Shown here in pieces: positions 1-8,558 of a stretch of DNA of 64,000 nt. Within the stretch, counting starts at the first letter, position 1; each line of letters starts with the position of its first letter. The stretch is taken from contig PGXM01000003.1 in NCBI GenBank assembly GCA_002839155.1, positions 124,001 through 188,000 of the forward strand, written 5' to 3'. The notes below the pieces were generated by a model. The model did no database searches, had not been told where the DNA came from, and saw only the letters and a list, made by a program, of their open reading frames with translations. Origin of the DNA: Tenericutes bacterium HGW-Tenericutes-1. Its GTDB lineage: Bacteria > Bacillota_I > Bacilli_A > Izemoplasmatales > Hujiaoplasmataceae. Both the position numbers and the translations under genes were made by a program.

Positions 1-491
1 GTTTTATGGTAATAGATGCTTATGCCAAGTTAAAAGAACTGAAGTTTGTTAAAGAAACCAAATTTCAAGGTGAACTTGTTAAGTATCAAGATGTTATTTT
101 ATTAAAACCAAAAACGTTTATGAATAATTCTGGTGTTTCTGTTAAAGCTGTTGCGCAGTTTTATCAAATTGCCAACGAAGATATCTTAGTCATTTCTGAT
201 GATTTGGATCTTCCGTTTGGAAAACTGAGATTGCGTGAATTTGGAAGTGCTGGCGGGCATAATGGACTAAAGTCGATTATTGCGATGTTAGGGGATCAAA
301 AATTTAATCGTTTACGTATCGGAATCGATCGAGATGATAAAGAAGTTGTTGATTATGTTTTGAGTAAATTAACAAAAGAACAATCGAAACAACTTGCTGA
401 CTTATTAATAACAACCAATAATATTGTTGATGATTTTGTTTCTGGAAAAGTATATAACGATATTATGAATACTTACAACTCGAAAAAATAA
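1..491 (+). CDS. pth: Peptidyl-tRNA hydrolase, 5' end truncated by window
   Basis: LLKPKTFMNNSGVSV, DDLDLPFGKLRLREFGSAGGHNGLKSI are Pth motifs; N-terminal GLGNPG segment lies outside the window. Confidence 0.95.
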   Translation, partial: FMVIDAYAKLKELKFVKETKFQGELVKYQDVILLKPKTFMNNSGVSVKAVAQFYQIANEDILVISDDLDLPFGKLRLREFGSAGGHNGLKSIIAMLGDQKFNRLRIGIDRDDKEVVDYVLSKLTKEQSKQLADLLITTNNIVDDFVSGKVYNDIMNTYNSKK

Positions 492-492
492 A

Positions 493-528
493 AAATGGGT
501 GTTTCGTTTAATTGCGAAACACCCTTTT
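493..528 (+). terminator. Rho-independent terminator after pth
   Basis: GGGTGTTTCG ttTAAttg CGAAACACCC followed by TTTTAG. Confidence 0.8.
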
Positions 529-535
529 AGTTCAT

Positions 536-2356
536 TTAAATTAGTTTGAGTATTTTGTATCCATAAGGAGATAATTCAATTTTTTCCTTCGCTAGCAAGG
601 CTATATTTTGTTCAACATCTATAAGGTTTTTACCTATTAGATCAGAAGGAAAATCAATCACTTTTGTTTCTTGATTATTGTTAATAATGATGTATATTGA
701 TCCTTTTTGATAGATTAATATGCCGTCTTTGGCATGGTGCCAAGTGATATCGACCATCGTAAATTCTGGATTATTTTTACGAAGCTTAATTAAATTCTTA
801 AAAAATGATAGTAACGATAAATCTTGTTTTGATTCATCCCAAATCATGCATCTTCTGTTATCAGGATCATGGTCGCCTTCCATGCCAATTTCATCTCCGT
901 AATAGATGGCTGGAGAACCGCAGAAACTGAAGATAAAAAGGTAAATCAATTTTACTTTTCTAACGTCGTTATCACATCTTGTTTTGATGCGCATTGTATC
1001 ATGTGACGAGACAAGATTGAACATGTTGATAGCGACAGTTTTAGGATATGATAGTAAGAGATTATTTACCCGATACTTAAACATTTCGGCGTCAATGGGA
1101 TCACTATTTTTATAAGTCGAGATAAATTGCCATAAAGGATAACTAATTTCATAATTCATTACGGCATCAAATTGATCTCCTTGTAGCCAAGGGGTTGAAT
1201 CGTCCCAATTTTCTCCAATGATGTATAAGTCTGGTTTGATTGCTCTAACAACTTGTCTAAACTTTCTCCAAAATGAATGACTGACTTCGTTTGAAACATC
1301 CAGTCTCCAACCATCAATATCATATTCTTTAACCCAATAAGCGGCGACATCAAGCAAATATTTCTCCATGATTGGATTAGAGGTATTGAGTTTTGGCATG
1401 AACGGTGTCATCGCAAAAGTTTTATATTTTGGGGTTATGTTATATACGGCAGGTCTACCATTTTTATCAAGAGGAAAATCAATAAAATTATCTTCTAAAA
1501 TATAAAAACAATCCCAATATTTCGAAGCGCGTTTATTTTTAATAACATCCTGAAAATATGGATGATCCCATCCGCAATGATTGAATACGGCGTCAAGCAT
1601 GACTTTAATTCCGGCTTTATGACAGGCATCGACCATTGCTTTAAAATCATCATTTGTACCAAAGGTTGGATCAATTGTAAAATAATCTTCTGTATCATAT
1701 TTGTGTGCCGAATAAGCTTTAAATATCGGTGTGAAATAGATACCTGTAATTCCCAAGTCCACTAGATAAGGAATTTTTTCAATAACGCCTTTTAAGTCTC
1801 CACCGAAAAACATATTGTTTTTTATTTTATCGGTAATAGATCCGAAGGGAAGATATCCTTCCTTTTGATCTATGCTTTTATTAAAGCGGTCTAAAAATAT
1901 TTGATACCATACTGTATCTTTTGTCCAAGATGGAGAATCAATTAAATCTTCTTCATTGATATAAGGATAATTGAAATATCCCGCTAAGTCATGAATAAAA
2001 TTGAGATCTTTTTTAATATCAACTTCTTTTAGATGGCGACACCCATAGAAGTAAGTTTTGTCTTTTGAATGTAATAAAAAAGCATATTTTGAACGAGTTG
2101 ACAAAGTACCTGATTCGATGAAGAAATGATCAAATAACTCCGTTTCATACACTTTTTCCATTTTTTCAAGTGGAAACAAGTTACCACTCCATACATATTT
2201 TCCATCTTCATATCGCCATTCAAAAGGATCACCAATGATTAATTCGATATAATCGACATCGTTTTTTGCGGTTTGTAAAAAGATATGAAGTTTTGATTGA
2301 TTGAAAGCATAGGCCATTTTGCTTTTTGGGACATGTCTAATTGCAGCTAAATTCAT
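536..2356 (-). CDS. GH13 alpha-glucosidase/neopullulanase/cyclomaltodextrinase-type enzyme, no signal peptide (cytoplasmic)
   Basis: GITGIYFTPIFKAYSAHKYDTEDYF, DAVFNHCG, DGWRLDVSNEV, IIGENWDD, LVSSHDT, GDEIGMEGDHDPDNRR: GH13 conserved regions. Confidence 0.9.
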   Translation of the reverse strand: MNLAAIRHVPKSKMAYAFNQSKLHIFLQTAKNDVDYIELIIGDPFEWRYEDGKYVWSGNLFPLEKMEKVYETELFDHFFIESGTLSTRSKYAFLLHSKDKTYFYGCRHLKEVDIKKDLNFIHDLAGYFNYPYINEEDLIDSPSWTKDTVWYQIFLDRFNKSIDQKEGYLPFGSITDKIKNNMFFGGDLKGVIEKIPYLVDLGITGIYFTPIFKAYSAHKYDTEDYFTIDPTFGTNDDFKAMVDACHKAGIKVMLDAVFNHCGWDHPYFQDVIKNKRASKYWDCFYILEDNFIDFPLDKNGRPAVYNITPKYKTFAMTPFMPKLNTSNPIMEKYLLDVAAYWVKEYDIDGWRLDVSNEVSHSFWRKFRQVVRAIKPDLYIIGENWDDSTPWLQGDQFDAVMNYEISYPLWQFISTYKNSDPIDAEMFKYRVNNLLLSYPKTVAINMFNLVSSHDTMRIKTRCDNDVRKVKLIYLFIFSFCGSPAIYYGDEIGMEGDHDPDNRRCMIWDESKQDLSLLSFFKNLIKLRKNNPEFTMVDITWHHAKDGILIYQKGSIYIIINNNQETKVIDFPSDLIGKNLIDVEQNIALLAKEKIELSPYGYKILKLI

Positions 2357-2435
2357 AAATAAGATACCTACCTTTGAGTCTATTGACCCATAATCATTGT
2401 AACATTAAAACAAGAATTTACAATTATTGAAAAGG

Positions 2436-2449
2436 TGAAATAGCTTTCA
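2436..2449. promoter_or_regulatory. Candidate cre/LacI-family operator
   Basis: TGAAATAGCTTTCA; 13/14 match to cre consensus TGWAANCGNTNWCA, in the divergent intergenic region. Confidence 0.5.
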
Positions 2450-2534
2450 TCTTTTTGTAAACGAAGATATTATTTAAAAGATATGGAAAAATTATAGTAT
2501 AATGTAAATGCAAGAATTTGATAGCGAGGCGATA

Positions 2535-3029
2535 ATGATGAATTCATTTGAAAGACGAATCAGAGCGTTTTCAATTGATATTTCTATGGCAACAGTAATG
2601 TTCATATTAATGATTGTACTTATAGGTGCATTTGAAGCTGTTTCTAACGAACTTAAACTTACAATAGCGGCTGGAATATCTTATTTTGGGTCGCTTATCA
2701 TCCCGCATTTTTTCTCTAAAGGTCAATCCTTTGGAAAAAGAAATCAAAAAATGAAAATTGTTAATATTAAAAGTAATGAACCTCCTCATTTGATAATTTT
2801 GGTTTTAAGAGAAATTGTTAAAGGGTTTTTAATGATAGGAACATTCGGATTTTATTTGATGATATGTGGCATCATTGCTTCTTCACGCAAAGACGGTAGA
2901 GTTATTCATGATTTTATGTTTAAAACGAAAGTGATTTGTTTGACACTCTATGTCAGCGATAAAGAAGGCTCAGTTTTAACCCAAACACAAAGCGTTAAAA
3001 AACATTTGGAGGGCAGTAGCTATGATTAA
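2535..3029 (+). CDS. RDD family membrane protein
   Basis: ERRIRAFSIDISMATVMF ... SFGKRNQKMKIV ... LREIVKGFLM ... KDGRVIHDFMFKTKVI typical RDD; ORF track starts at 2508 but ATG with RBS (gcgaggcg) is near 2535. Confidence 0.75.
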   Translation: MMNSFERRIRAFSIDISMATVMFILMIVLIGAFEAVSNELKLTIAAGISYFGSLIIPHFFSKGQSFGKRNQKMKIVNIKSNEPPHLIILVLREIVKGFLMIGTFGFYLMICGIIASSRKDGRVIHDFMFKTKVICLTLYVSDKEGSVLTQTQSVKKHLEGSSYD

Positions 3030-4620
3030 AAAGATTATTATCGTAACGGTTTTACTTATATCCTCTTTAACATTATTTGCATGCAATAAAGAAATGGATT
3101 GGGAATCAGTCAATCCTGAAAATGGAGTATACTACGAGATTTTTGTTCGTAGTTTTGCGGATAGTGATGAAGATGGTATCGGTGATTTCAAAGGCATAAC
3201 CGATAAATTATCTTATCTTCATGATTTAGGGATCACCGGATTATGGCTTATGCCAATCCATCCGTCTTCTAGTTATCATGGTTATGACGTTGAAGATTAT
3301 TATGATGTCAACGAAGATTACGGAACCATGGAAGATTTTGAAAATTTAGTTCAAGAAGCCAATAAATTAGGCATGAGGATCATGCTTGATATGGTATTTA
3401 ATCATACTTCCAATCAACATCCTTGGTTTTTAGCCGCTTTAGAGGGTGATACAACTTACCAAAATTATTATAATTTTATTCCCAGCACCACTGACACTTC
3501 AAAATTAACTGGAAGCTGGAATCAAAATATTTGGCATACCACCGATATTGGTAAATATTGTGGATATTTTTCACATACAATGCCTGATTTAAATATGTTT
3601 AATGATGAAGTCGTCAATGAGATTGTCAATATCACGAAGTTTTGGATTGATAAAGGTGTCAAAGGTTTTAGGTTAGATGCTGCCCATCATTTCTTTGGTA
3701 CGAATGAATTTATTGGTGAGTCTTATGACTATTTTGACAACGTCTTATTCTTAAGGGATTATACCGATGAAATCGATGAATACGCTGATGATATCTTTAT
3801 CATTGGTGAAATTTATGAAGAATCATTATTTCAAGTTGTAGGCGAGTATTTTATGGGACTTGATTCGCCGATTGATTTTCCTGTTGCTGCTCGCATCCGC
3901 AGTTCGTTTATGAATAACGTCAACCGTGGGTATGTTTCGAATTTAAATACCATATATTCGAGTTACCGTGAAATTGATGCGAACTTTATCAGTACGCCTT
4001 TTATAATCAATCACGATATGGATCGACTAGCTTCTTTAGCTTATGGTGATCAAACATCCATGAGACTCGCTACTGAGATGCTGCTTGTATTACCTGGTAA
4101 TCCTATTATTTATTATGGTGAAGAAATTGGAATGTATGGGTATAAAGCCAATGGCCCAGATATTTGGGATGAGACACGAAGATTACCAATTCTTTGGGGC
4201 GATGATTATACAACCGATTGGTTAACTTCTGGACACGCTACATTATTTGCGGTGAATGAACAAAATGACAATGTGTATACCGTTAAAGAACAATTAGAAG
4301 ATAATGAATCGTTATTAAATTTATATAAAGCAATTTTAAAAGTTAGAAACGATAATATAGCGATGAAATACGGAAATAGTTTTGTTCCATATGAAGATAA
4401 TACCGGATCAATTCAAGGATTTTATCGTGAATATGATTACGAGGATTATCATCAAAAACTATTGATTATCCATAATTTTGGCACTTCCGAATCAGTAGAA
4501 ATTGAGTTTAATGGAACCATCATTTATCTCAGCAATACAACGGATTTTACCGGCGTAAGCAAGATTCCAGCTAAATCAACCATCATCATTGATGTCACAG
4601 AAGGTGCACCGGATGCTTAA
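3022..4620 (+). CDS. GH13 alpha-amylase-family lipoprotein
   Basis: Lipobox signal peptide MIKKIIIVTVLLISSLTLFAC; YEIFVRSFADSDEDGIGDFKGI, DMVFNHTS, GFRLDAAHH, IIGEIYEE, INHDMDR. Confidence 0.9.
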   Translation: MIKKIIIVTVLLISSLTLFACNKEMDWESVNPENGVYYEIFVRSFADSDEDGIGDFKGITDKLSYLHDLGITGLWLMPIHPSSSYHGYDVEDYYDVNEDYGTMEDFENLVQEANKLGMRIMLDMVFNHTSNQHPWFLAALEGDTTYQNYYNFIPSTTDTSKLTGSWNQNIWHTTDIGKYCGYFSHTMPDLNMFNDEVVNEIVNITKFWIDKGVKGFRLDAAHHFFGTNEFIGESYDYFDNVLFLRDYTDEIDEYADDIFIIGEIYEESLFQVVGEYFMGLDSPIDFPVAARIRSSFMNNVNRGYVSNLNTIYSSYREIDANFISTPFIINHDMDRLASLAYGDQTSMRLATEMLLVLPGNPIIYYGEEIGMYGYKANGPDIWDETRRLPILWGDDYTTDWLTSGHATLFAVNEQNDNVYTVKEQLEDNESLLNLYKAILKVRNDNIAMKYGNSFVPYEDNTGSIQGFYREYDYEDYHQKLLIIHNFGTSESVEIEFNGTIIYLSNTTDFTGVSKIPAKSTIIIDVTEGAPDA

Positions 4621-5455
4621 GATTATTGCCAATAGTTTTAAATTTAAAAATATTTTTAAACTTCGAAATCATCCATTAAAACATTTTATTTTCTATTTTT
4701 TGATTTTAGTGTTTATCATCAGTTTTCCGTTAAATTATCAAATCATTAAAACCGGTGGGTGGGATTTATATAATTTTTCTGCGGGTATTAGGCAACAATA
4801 TCCTGATTGGCTTCCTTCAGAGTTACCAGAAGATATAGAAATAAGTAAATCAGGGATGTATTTTGAAAATGAAGTAATTTCAACGTTTCAAACATCAAAT
4901 TTAAATGGGGAAGAACTCAATATCATCTTCATGCCTTTTGATGACTATGATATCAATAACCGTTCGTTAGTATTCGAAACCGATAGAATTGTTTATTATG
5001 ACGTTGATGGCATTCAAATACTTGAAGTTGGTTACTCAAACATTAAAACGGTTGTGAGATTTTCTGACTTAAGAATGACGACACAAGCGGATGCGGTTTC
5101 AAAATTCGCTACAATGCTTGATGAAGCATTTTCATCATATGCGATATTCGTTTCCGTCGTTTATTACACGGCAATAACCGCATTTCTAAATTTGGTATTA
5201 ATACTGGTTGTAAGTGCGATTTTCATATTCGTTCGAATCAGATATCAAAAAGTAACGAATTTTAAAGAGAACTTAAAGATTGTTATTGCATCCATGACAA
5301 TTCCGTCGCTCATCAGTTTTATCGTAGGGATTTTAGGAGTCATGGAAATCAATGCATTTACTGTCGTAATCTATCAGTTTGCCACCCCATTAATTGCATT
5401 AGTTGCGATTTATAAAGGGTCTAAAATTAAGGAAATCAGTAACAAAAACGTATAA
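4613..5455 (+). CDS. DUF1189 family membrane protein (maltodextrin-locus associated, YvdJ-like)
   Basis: IIANSFKFKNIFKLRNHPLKHFIFYFLILVFI ... several TM segments; position in a mal locus; start reassigned to ATG at 4613. Confidence 0.65.
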   Translation: MLKIIANSFKFKNIFKLRNHPLKHFIFYFLILVFIISFPLNYQIIKTGGWDLYNFSAGIRQQYPDWLPSELPEDIEISKSGMYFENEVISTFQTSNLNGEELNIIFMPFDDYDINNRSLVFETDRIVYYDVDGIQILEVGYSNIKTVVRFSDLRMTTQADAVSKFATMLDEAFSSYAIFVSVVYYTAITAFLNLVLILVVSAIFIFVRIRYQKVTNFKENLKIVIASMTIPSLISFIVGILGVMEINAFTVVIYQFATPLIALVAIYKGSKIKEISNKNV

Positions 5456-5460
5456 GAAAA

Positions 5461-5486
5461 AAAATCACCAAATTTCTGGTGATTTT
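5461..5486. terminator. Bidirectional terminator between convergent genes
   Basis: AAAATCACCA aatttc TGGTGATTTT followed by T tract. Confidence 0.85.
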
Positions 5487-5499
5487 TTGTTTGATTTAA

Positions 5500-8340
5500 T
5501 TAGATTTTTTTTCTAAATAAGAAGAATAAGCCAATGACTAATACGTTCATTCCTAAGATAGCTGCATTCAATTCTTGACAAGATCCGCAACCAGTTGGTT
5601 TTTCTATAGGAACTTCATTCAGTCCACGGTAGAGAATGACCGTTTCGTTTTCTAATAACGGTATATTTGCGCCACCTTCATAAGTCTTGATAATTTCTTC
5701 ACCGATACCGTTGCGATTACCAATTAAAGCCCATGTTTCGCCTTCAGGAAGAGGAACTGAAGCGAAATCACCGGTATTATGAATAATCAATAGTTCATCA
5801 TAAGGAGTAAATTCTTCATCATAATTAGATAAAGTATAACCAATGACAGTAGGATCGGTAAATTCCACAAAATTAAGCACGGCTTCAACTTGTTCAGCAG
5901 TCGATAATCTTAACATCGGTTGTGACTTTCTGAATTCGATTAAATCTTTGTAGTATTCAAAAACTGCTAAATTATCTTCTTCAGCTTTTAGATTCCATCG
6001 GAGTTGATTGACTGAATCAGGAGATTGATACGAGTTATGGTCATATTTTTTCCCTGCATCGCATGTATCGGTATAGCCGGTAGCACATGGTTTTGAACGC
6101 ATGAATTCTTCACCGGCATGGATAAATGGAATTCCTTGCGCTAATAAAACAACAGCATTTGCTTGTTTAATCATGTTAGGAATATATTCTTTTTGAGTAT
6201 AGTTCGTTGACATCATGAGTTTATCGTAAAGCGTGTTGTTATCATGAGCACTAACATAGTTAATCACTTGACTTGGATTATTTCCCCAGAATCTTGTATA
6301 GGATAAGTATGCACTATCAATACCTGCAAATTCAGTACCGCCAACGATACCATATTTTAACTTGTTAATGGTTGGAAGACTGATATTACCTTGAATAAAT
6401 CCGCCTTCAGATGCATTAAATACAGAACCTTTTACACCATCACGAATTTCATCGTTAAATGCGGCAACGCCCGGCATATCTTCTAAGTTTACTTTATCTG
6501 CCGCAATACTCGATGAAAGAGTTGTTCCTCCACCCGTCCATGGTTCGCCAAAGACAAGAATTGTATCATCTATTTCATGTAAAGCAGCGACAATTTTATT
6601 CATTGTTTCAACATCGTGTAAAGCCATTAAGTCAAAACGGAATCCTGAGATATTATATTCGCTTGCCCAGAAGACTGTTGAATCCACCATAAATTTTTGC
6701 ATCATGAAACGTTCTGAAGCTGTTTCATTACCAGTACCTGAACCATTTGAGAAGGAACCATCTTGATTCATTCTGTGATAATACCCAGGAAGAATCAAAT
6801 TGAAATTCGAGTCTCCGCTTTGACCGGTATGATTATAAACAACATCCATGACAACTCTTAGATTATTTTTATCCATGGTCATCATTAGTTGTTTGAATTC
6901 ATTGATTCTTACAGCTCCATCATACGGATTCGTAGAATAATGACCTTCTAATGCGTTGAAGTTAAGAGGCATATAACCCCAGTTGAATTGTGTTGAAGAA
7001 CCAGATTCGTCAACTGCATTTCCATAATCGAAGAATGGAAGAATTTGTACGTGTGTTACACCTAATTCTTTAATGTGATCAATACCAGTTGAAACGCCTT
7101 CATAAGTAGTGCCTTCTACGGTGAATCCCATGAATTTACCACGGTATTTTTCAAATTCTGAAGCGACTTGCCAACTTGAATGACTGGTCAAATCACGAAC
7201 ATGAATTTCATAAATAATAGCATCGGTGTAATTTGTCATGGTATCTGGTCTTTTGTTATAAGTAAATCCTGTTGGATTCGTTTGAGAGAAATCAACAACC
7301 ATACCCCTTAAACCATTGACGCCAACGCTTTTCGCGTATGGATCAACGACTTCATTGGTTTTGATACCGTTAGTCACTTCATAAGTATAATATTTTCCAT
7401 GAAGATTTCCATTGATAGACGCAACCCAAGTTCCTTTTTCACTTTTTGTCATAGATATTGTTTGTGAAGGAGTATCAGTTGCGGTAGAATCTTTTTGAAT
7501 TAAGTAAGCGGGTGAGCCTGAATCGTATATTTTAAGTACGACTGATGAAGATATCGGAGCCCATACTCTGAAATTCGTTGATGTAGCGCCAACTACAGCA
7601 CCAAGATCATTACCGGTATATCCAAAAGCAGTTTCAAACTCTTCGGTATCATAAATACCATCAAAAGTGACATCGTAAGATTTTACACCTTCTGAGAATT
7701 CAACGTTTATCGTGTAAGTGTTTGATAAATCTACATCTGACGAAATGGTCATTGTTCCTGATTGATTGTTCATTGTAACAGTCGCTGATGCAGGTGCATT
7801 ATTAATTAACAAACTGACTTTGTCCGAAGTAACAGCTGAAGTTAATGAGAATTTAATAGTTCTCATTGCATTAAAATAAGCGCCAGTCACTTTGTTGCTT
7901 TTATCAGGTCCAGACGGATCATCTACAGAGTAACCAATACGTTCATCACCTTCAACGAGATAAACATGGAATATTCCATCTTCAGCGGTGGTTGGAATAT
8001 TGATAAAACGGTCTTTATCTATATCTTTTTTAACCCATTCTCCTAATCTAACAATTATTCCCATCCTTGAAGCAGTAACACTACTAATATCAACAATAGT
8101 CACAGAACCAAACGAATCAGTAACGATTGCGCCTAAATCATCTGTGTCGATTGCTTGTGAAGCTCCTGCTCCACCTTCTGGCCATACCCAGAAATTCCAT
8201 CCATCGTCATAATCATTCGCATAACGAAAATAATGGATAACCATGGTATCTGGCGTGGTTAATTCTGCAGAAACTGTAACGGATGGTATAAATACCAACC
8301 CAAAAATAAACACGATAAATAATATCATTATTTTTTTCAT
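5500..8340 (-). CDS. pulA: Type I pullulanase, secreted, with N-terminal PUD/CBM41-like domain and C-terminal Cys-TM-basic tail
   Basis: MKKIMILFIVFIFGLVFIPSVTVSAE signal peptide; PUD domain VIHYFRYANDYDDGWNFWVWPEG; CBM48-like FGYTGNDLGAVVGATSTNFRVWAPISS; YEIHVRDLTSHSSW; DVVYNHTGQ; GFRFDLMALHD; FGEPWTGGG; NYVSAHDNNTLYDKL. Start reassigned from 8424 to ATG at 8340 with upstream GGAG. Confidence 0.92.
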   Translation of the reverse strand: MKKIMILFIVFIFGLVFIPSVTVSAELTTPDTMVIHYFRYANDYDDGWNFWVWPEGGAGASQAIDTDDLGAIVTDSFGSVTIVDISSVTASRMGIIVRLGEWVKKDIDKDRFINIPTTAEDGIFHVYLVEGDERIGYSVDDPSGPDKSNKVTGAYFNAMRTIKFSLTSAVTSDKVSLLINNAPASATVTMNNQSGTMTISSDVDLSNTYTINVEFSEGVKSYDVTFDGIYDTEEFETAFGYTGNDLGAVVGATSTNFRVWAPISSSVVLKIYDSGSPAYLIQKDSTATDTPSQTISMTKSEKGTWVASINGNLHGKYYTYEVTNGIKTNEVVDPYAKSVGVNGLRGMVVDFSQTNPTGFTYNKRPDTMTNYTDAIIYEIHVRDLTSHSSWQVASEFEKYRGKFMGFTVEGTTYEGVSTGIDHIKELGVTHVQILPFFDYGNAVDESGSSTQFNWGYMPLNFNALEGHYSTNPYDGAVRINEFKQLMMTMDKNNLRVVMDVVYNHTGQSGDSNFNLILPGYYHRMNQDGSFSNGSGTGNETASERFMMQKFMVDSTVFWASEYNISGFRFDLMALHDVETMNKIVAALHEIDDTILVFGEPWTGGGTTLSSSIAADKVNLEDMPGVAAFNDEIRDGVKGSVFNASEGGFIQGNISLPTINKLKYGIVGGTEFAGIDSAYLSYTRFWGNNPSQVINYVSAHDNNTLYDKLMMSTNYTQKEYIPNMIKQANAVVLLAQGIPFIHAGEEFMRSKPCATGYTDTCDAGKKYDHNSYQSPDSVNQLRWNLKAEEDNLAVFEYYKDLIEFRKSQPMLRLSTAEQVEAVLNFVEFTDPTVIGYTLSNYDEEFTPYDELLIIHNTGDFASVPLPEGETWALIGNRNGIGEEIIKTYEGGANIPLLENETVILYRGLNEVPIEKPTGCGSCQELNAAILGMNVLVIGLFFLFRKKI

Positions 8341-8363
8341 TTTAAGTATTTTCTCCTTTTTTT

Positions 8364-8377
8364 TACAAACGTTTACA
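8364..8377. promoter_or_regulatory. Candidate cre/LacI-family operator upstream of pullulanase
   Basis: TACAAACGTTTACA, palindromic core AAACGTTT; 12/14 to cre consensus on the reverse strand. Confidence 0.5.
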
Positions 8378-8433
8378 TGAATATATTTTATCATATTTCT
8401 ATAACATTTGTTATATATCATCACATATCCGCA

Positions 8434-8447
8434 TGTAACCGATTACC
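8434..8447. promoter_or_regulatory. Candidate cre/LacI-family operator
   Basis: TGTAACCGATTACC; 13/14 to TGWAANCGNTNWCA, near-perfect dyad GTAACCGATTAC. Confidence 0.55.
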
Positions 8448-8460
8448 CTTTAGAGGTTAA

Positions 8461-8498
8461 TAAAAACGCTTGCATTCATTACATGTAAGTAGTATTAT
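8461..8498 (+). promoter_or_regulatory. Promoter of the CBM protein with overlapping cre-like site
   Basis: TTGCAT (8470-8475) - 17 bp - TATTAT (8493-8498); TAAAAACGCTTGCA at 8461-8474 matches cre at 12/14 and overlaps the -35. Confidence 0.55.
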
Positions 8499-8558
8499 AT
8501 TTGCGTAAATTGGCCCAATATATTTATTGGGTCACAAAATTCTTAATAGGAGGATAAA

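Noticed and set aside
8341-8424. N-terminal extension of the pullulanase (MMIYNKCYRNMIKYIHVNVCKKKEKILK)
   Set aside because: A standard signal peptide starts at MKKIMILF (8340) behind a GGAG; the extension covers an operator-like palindrome, so it is non-coding.
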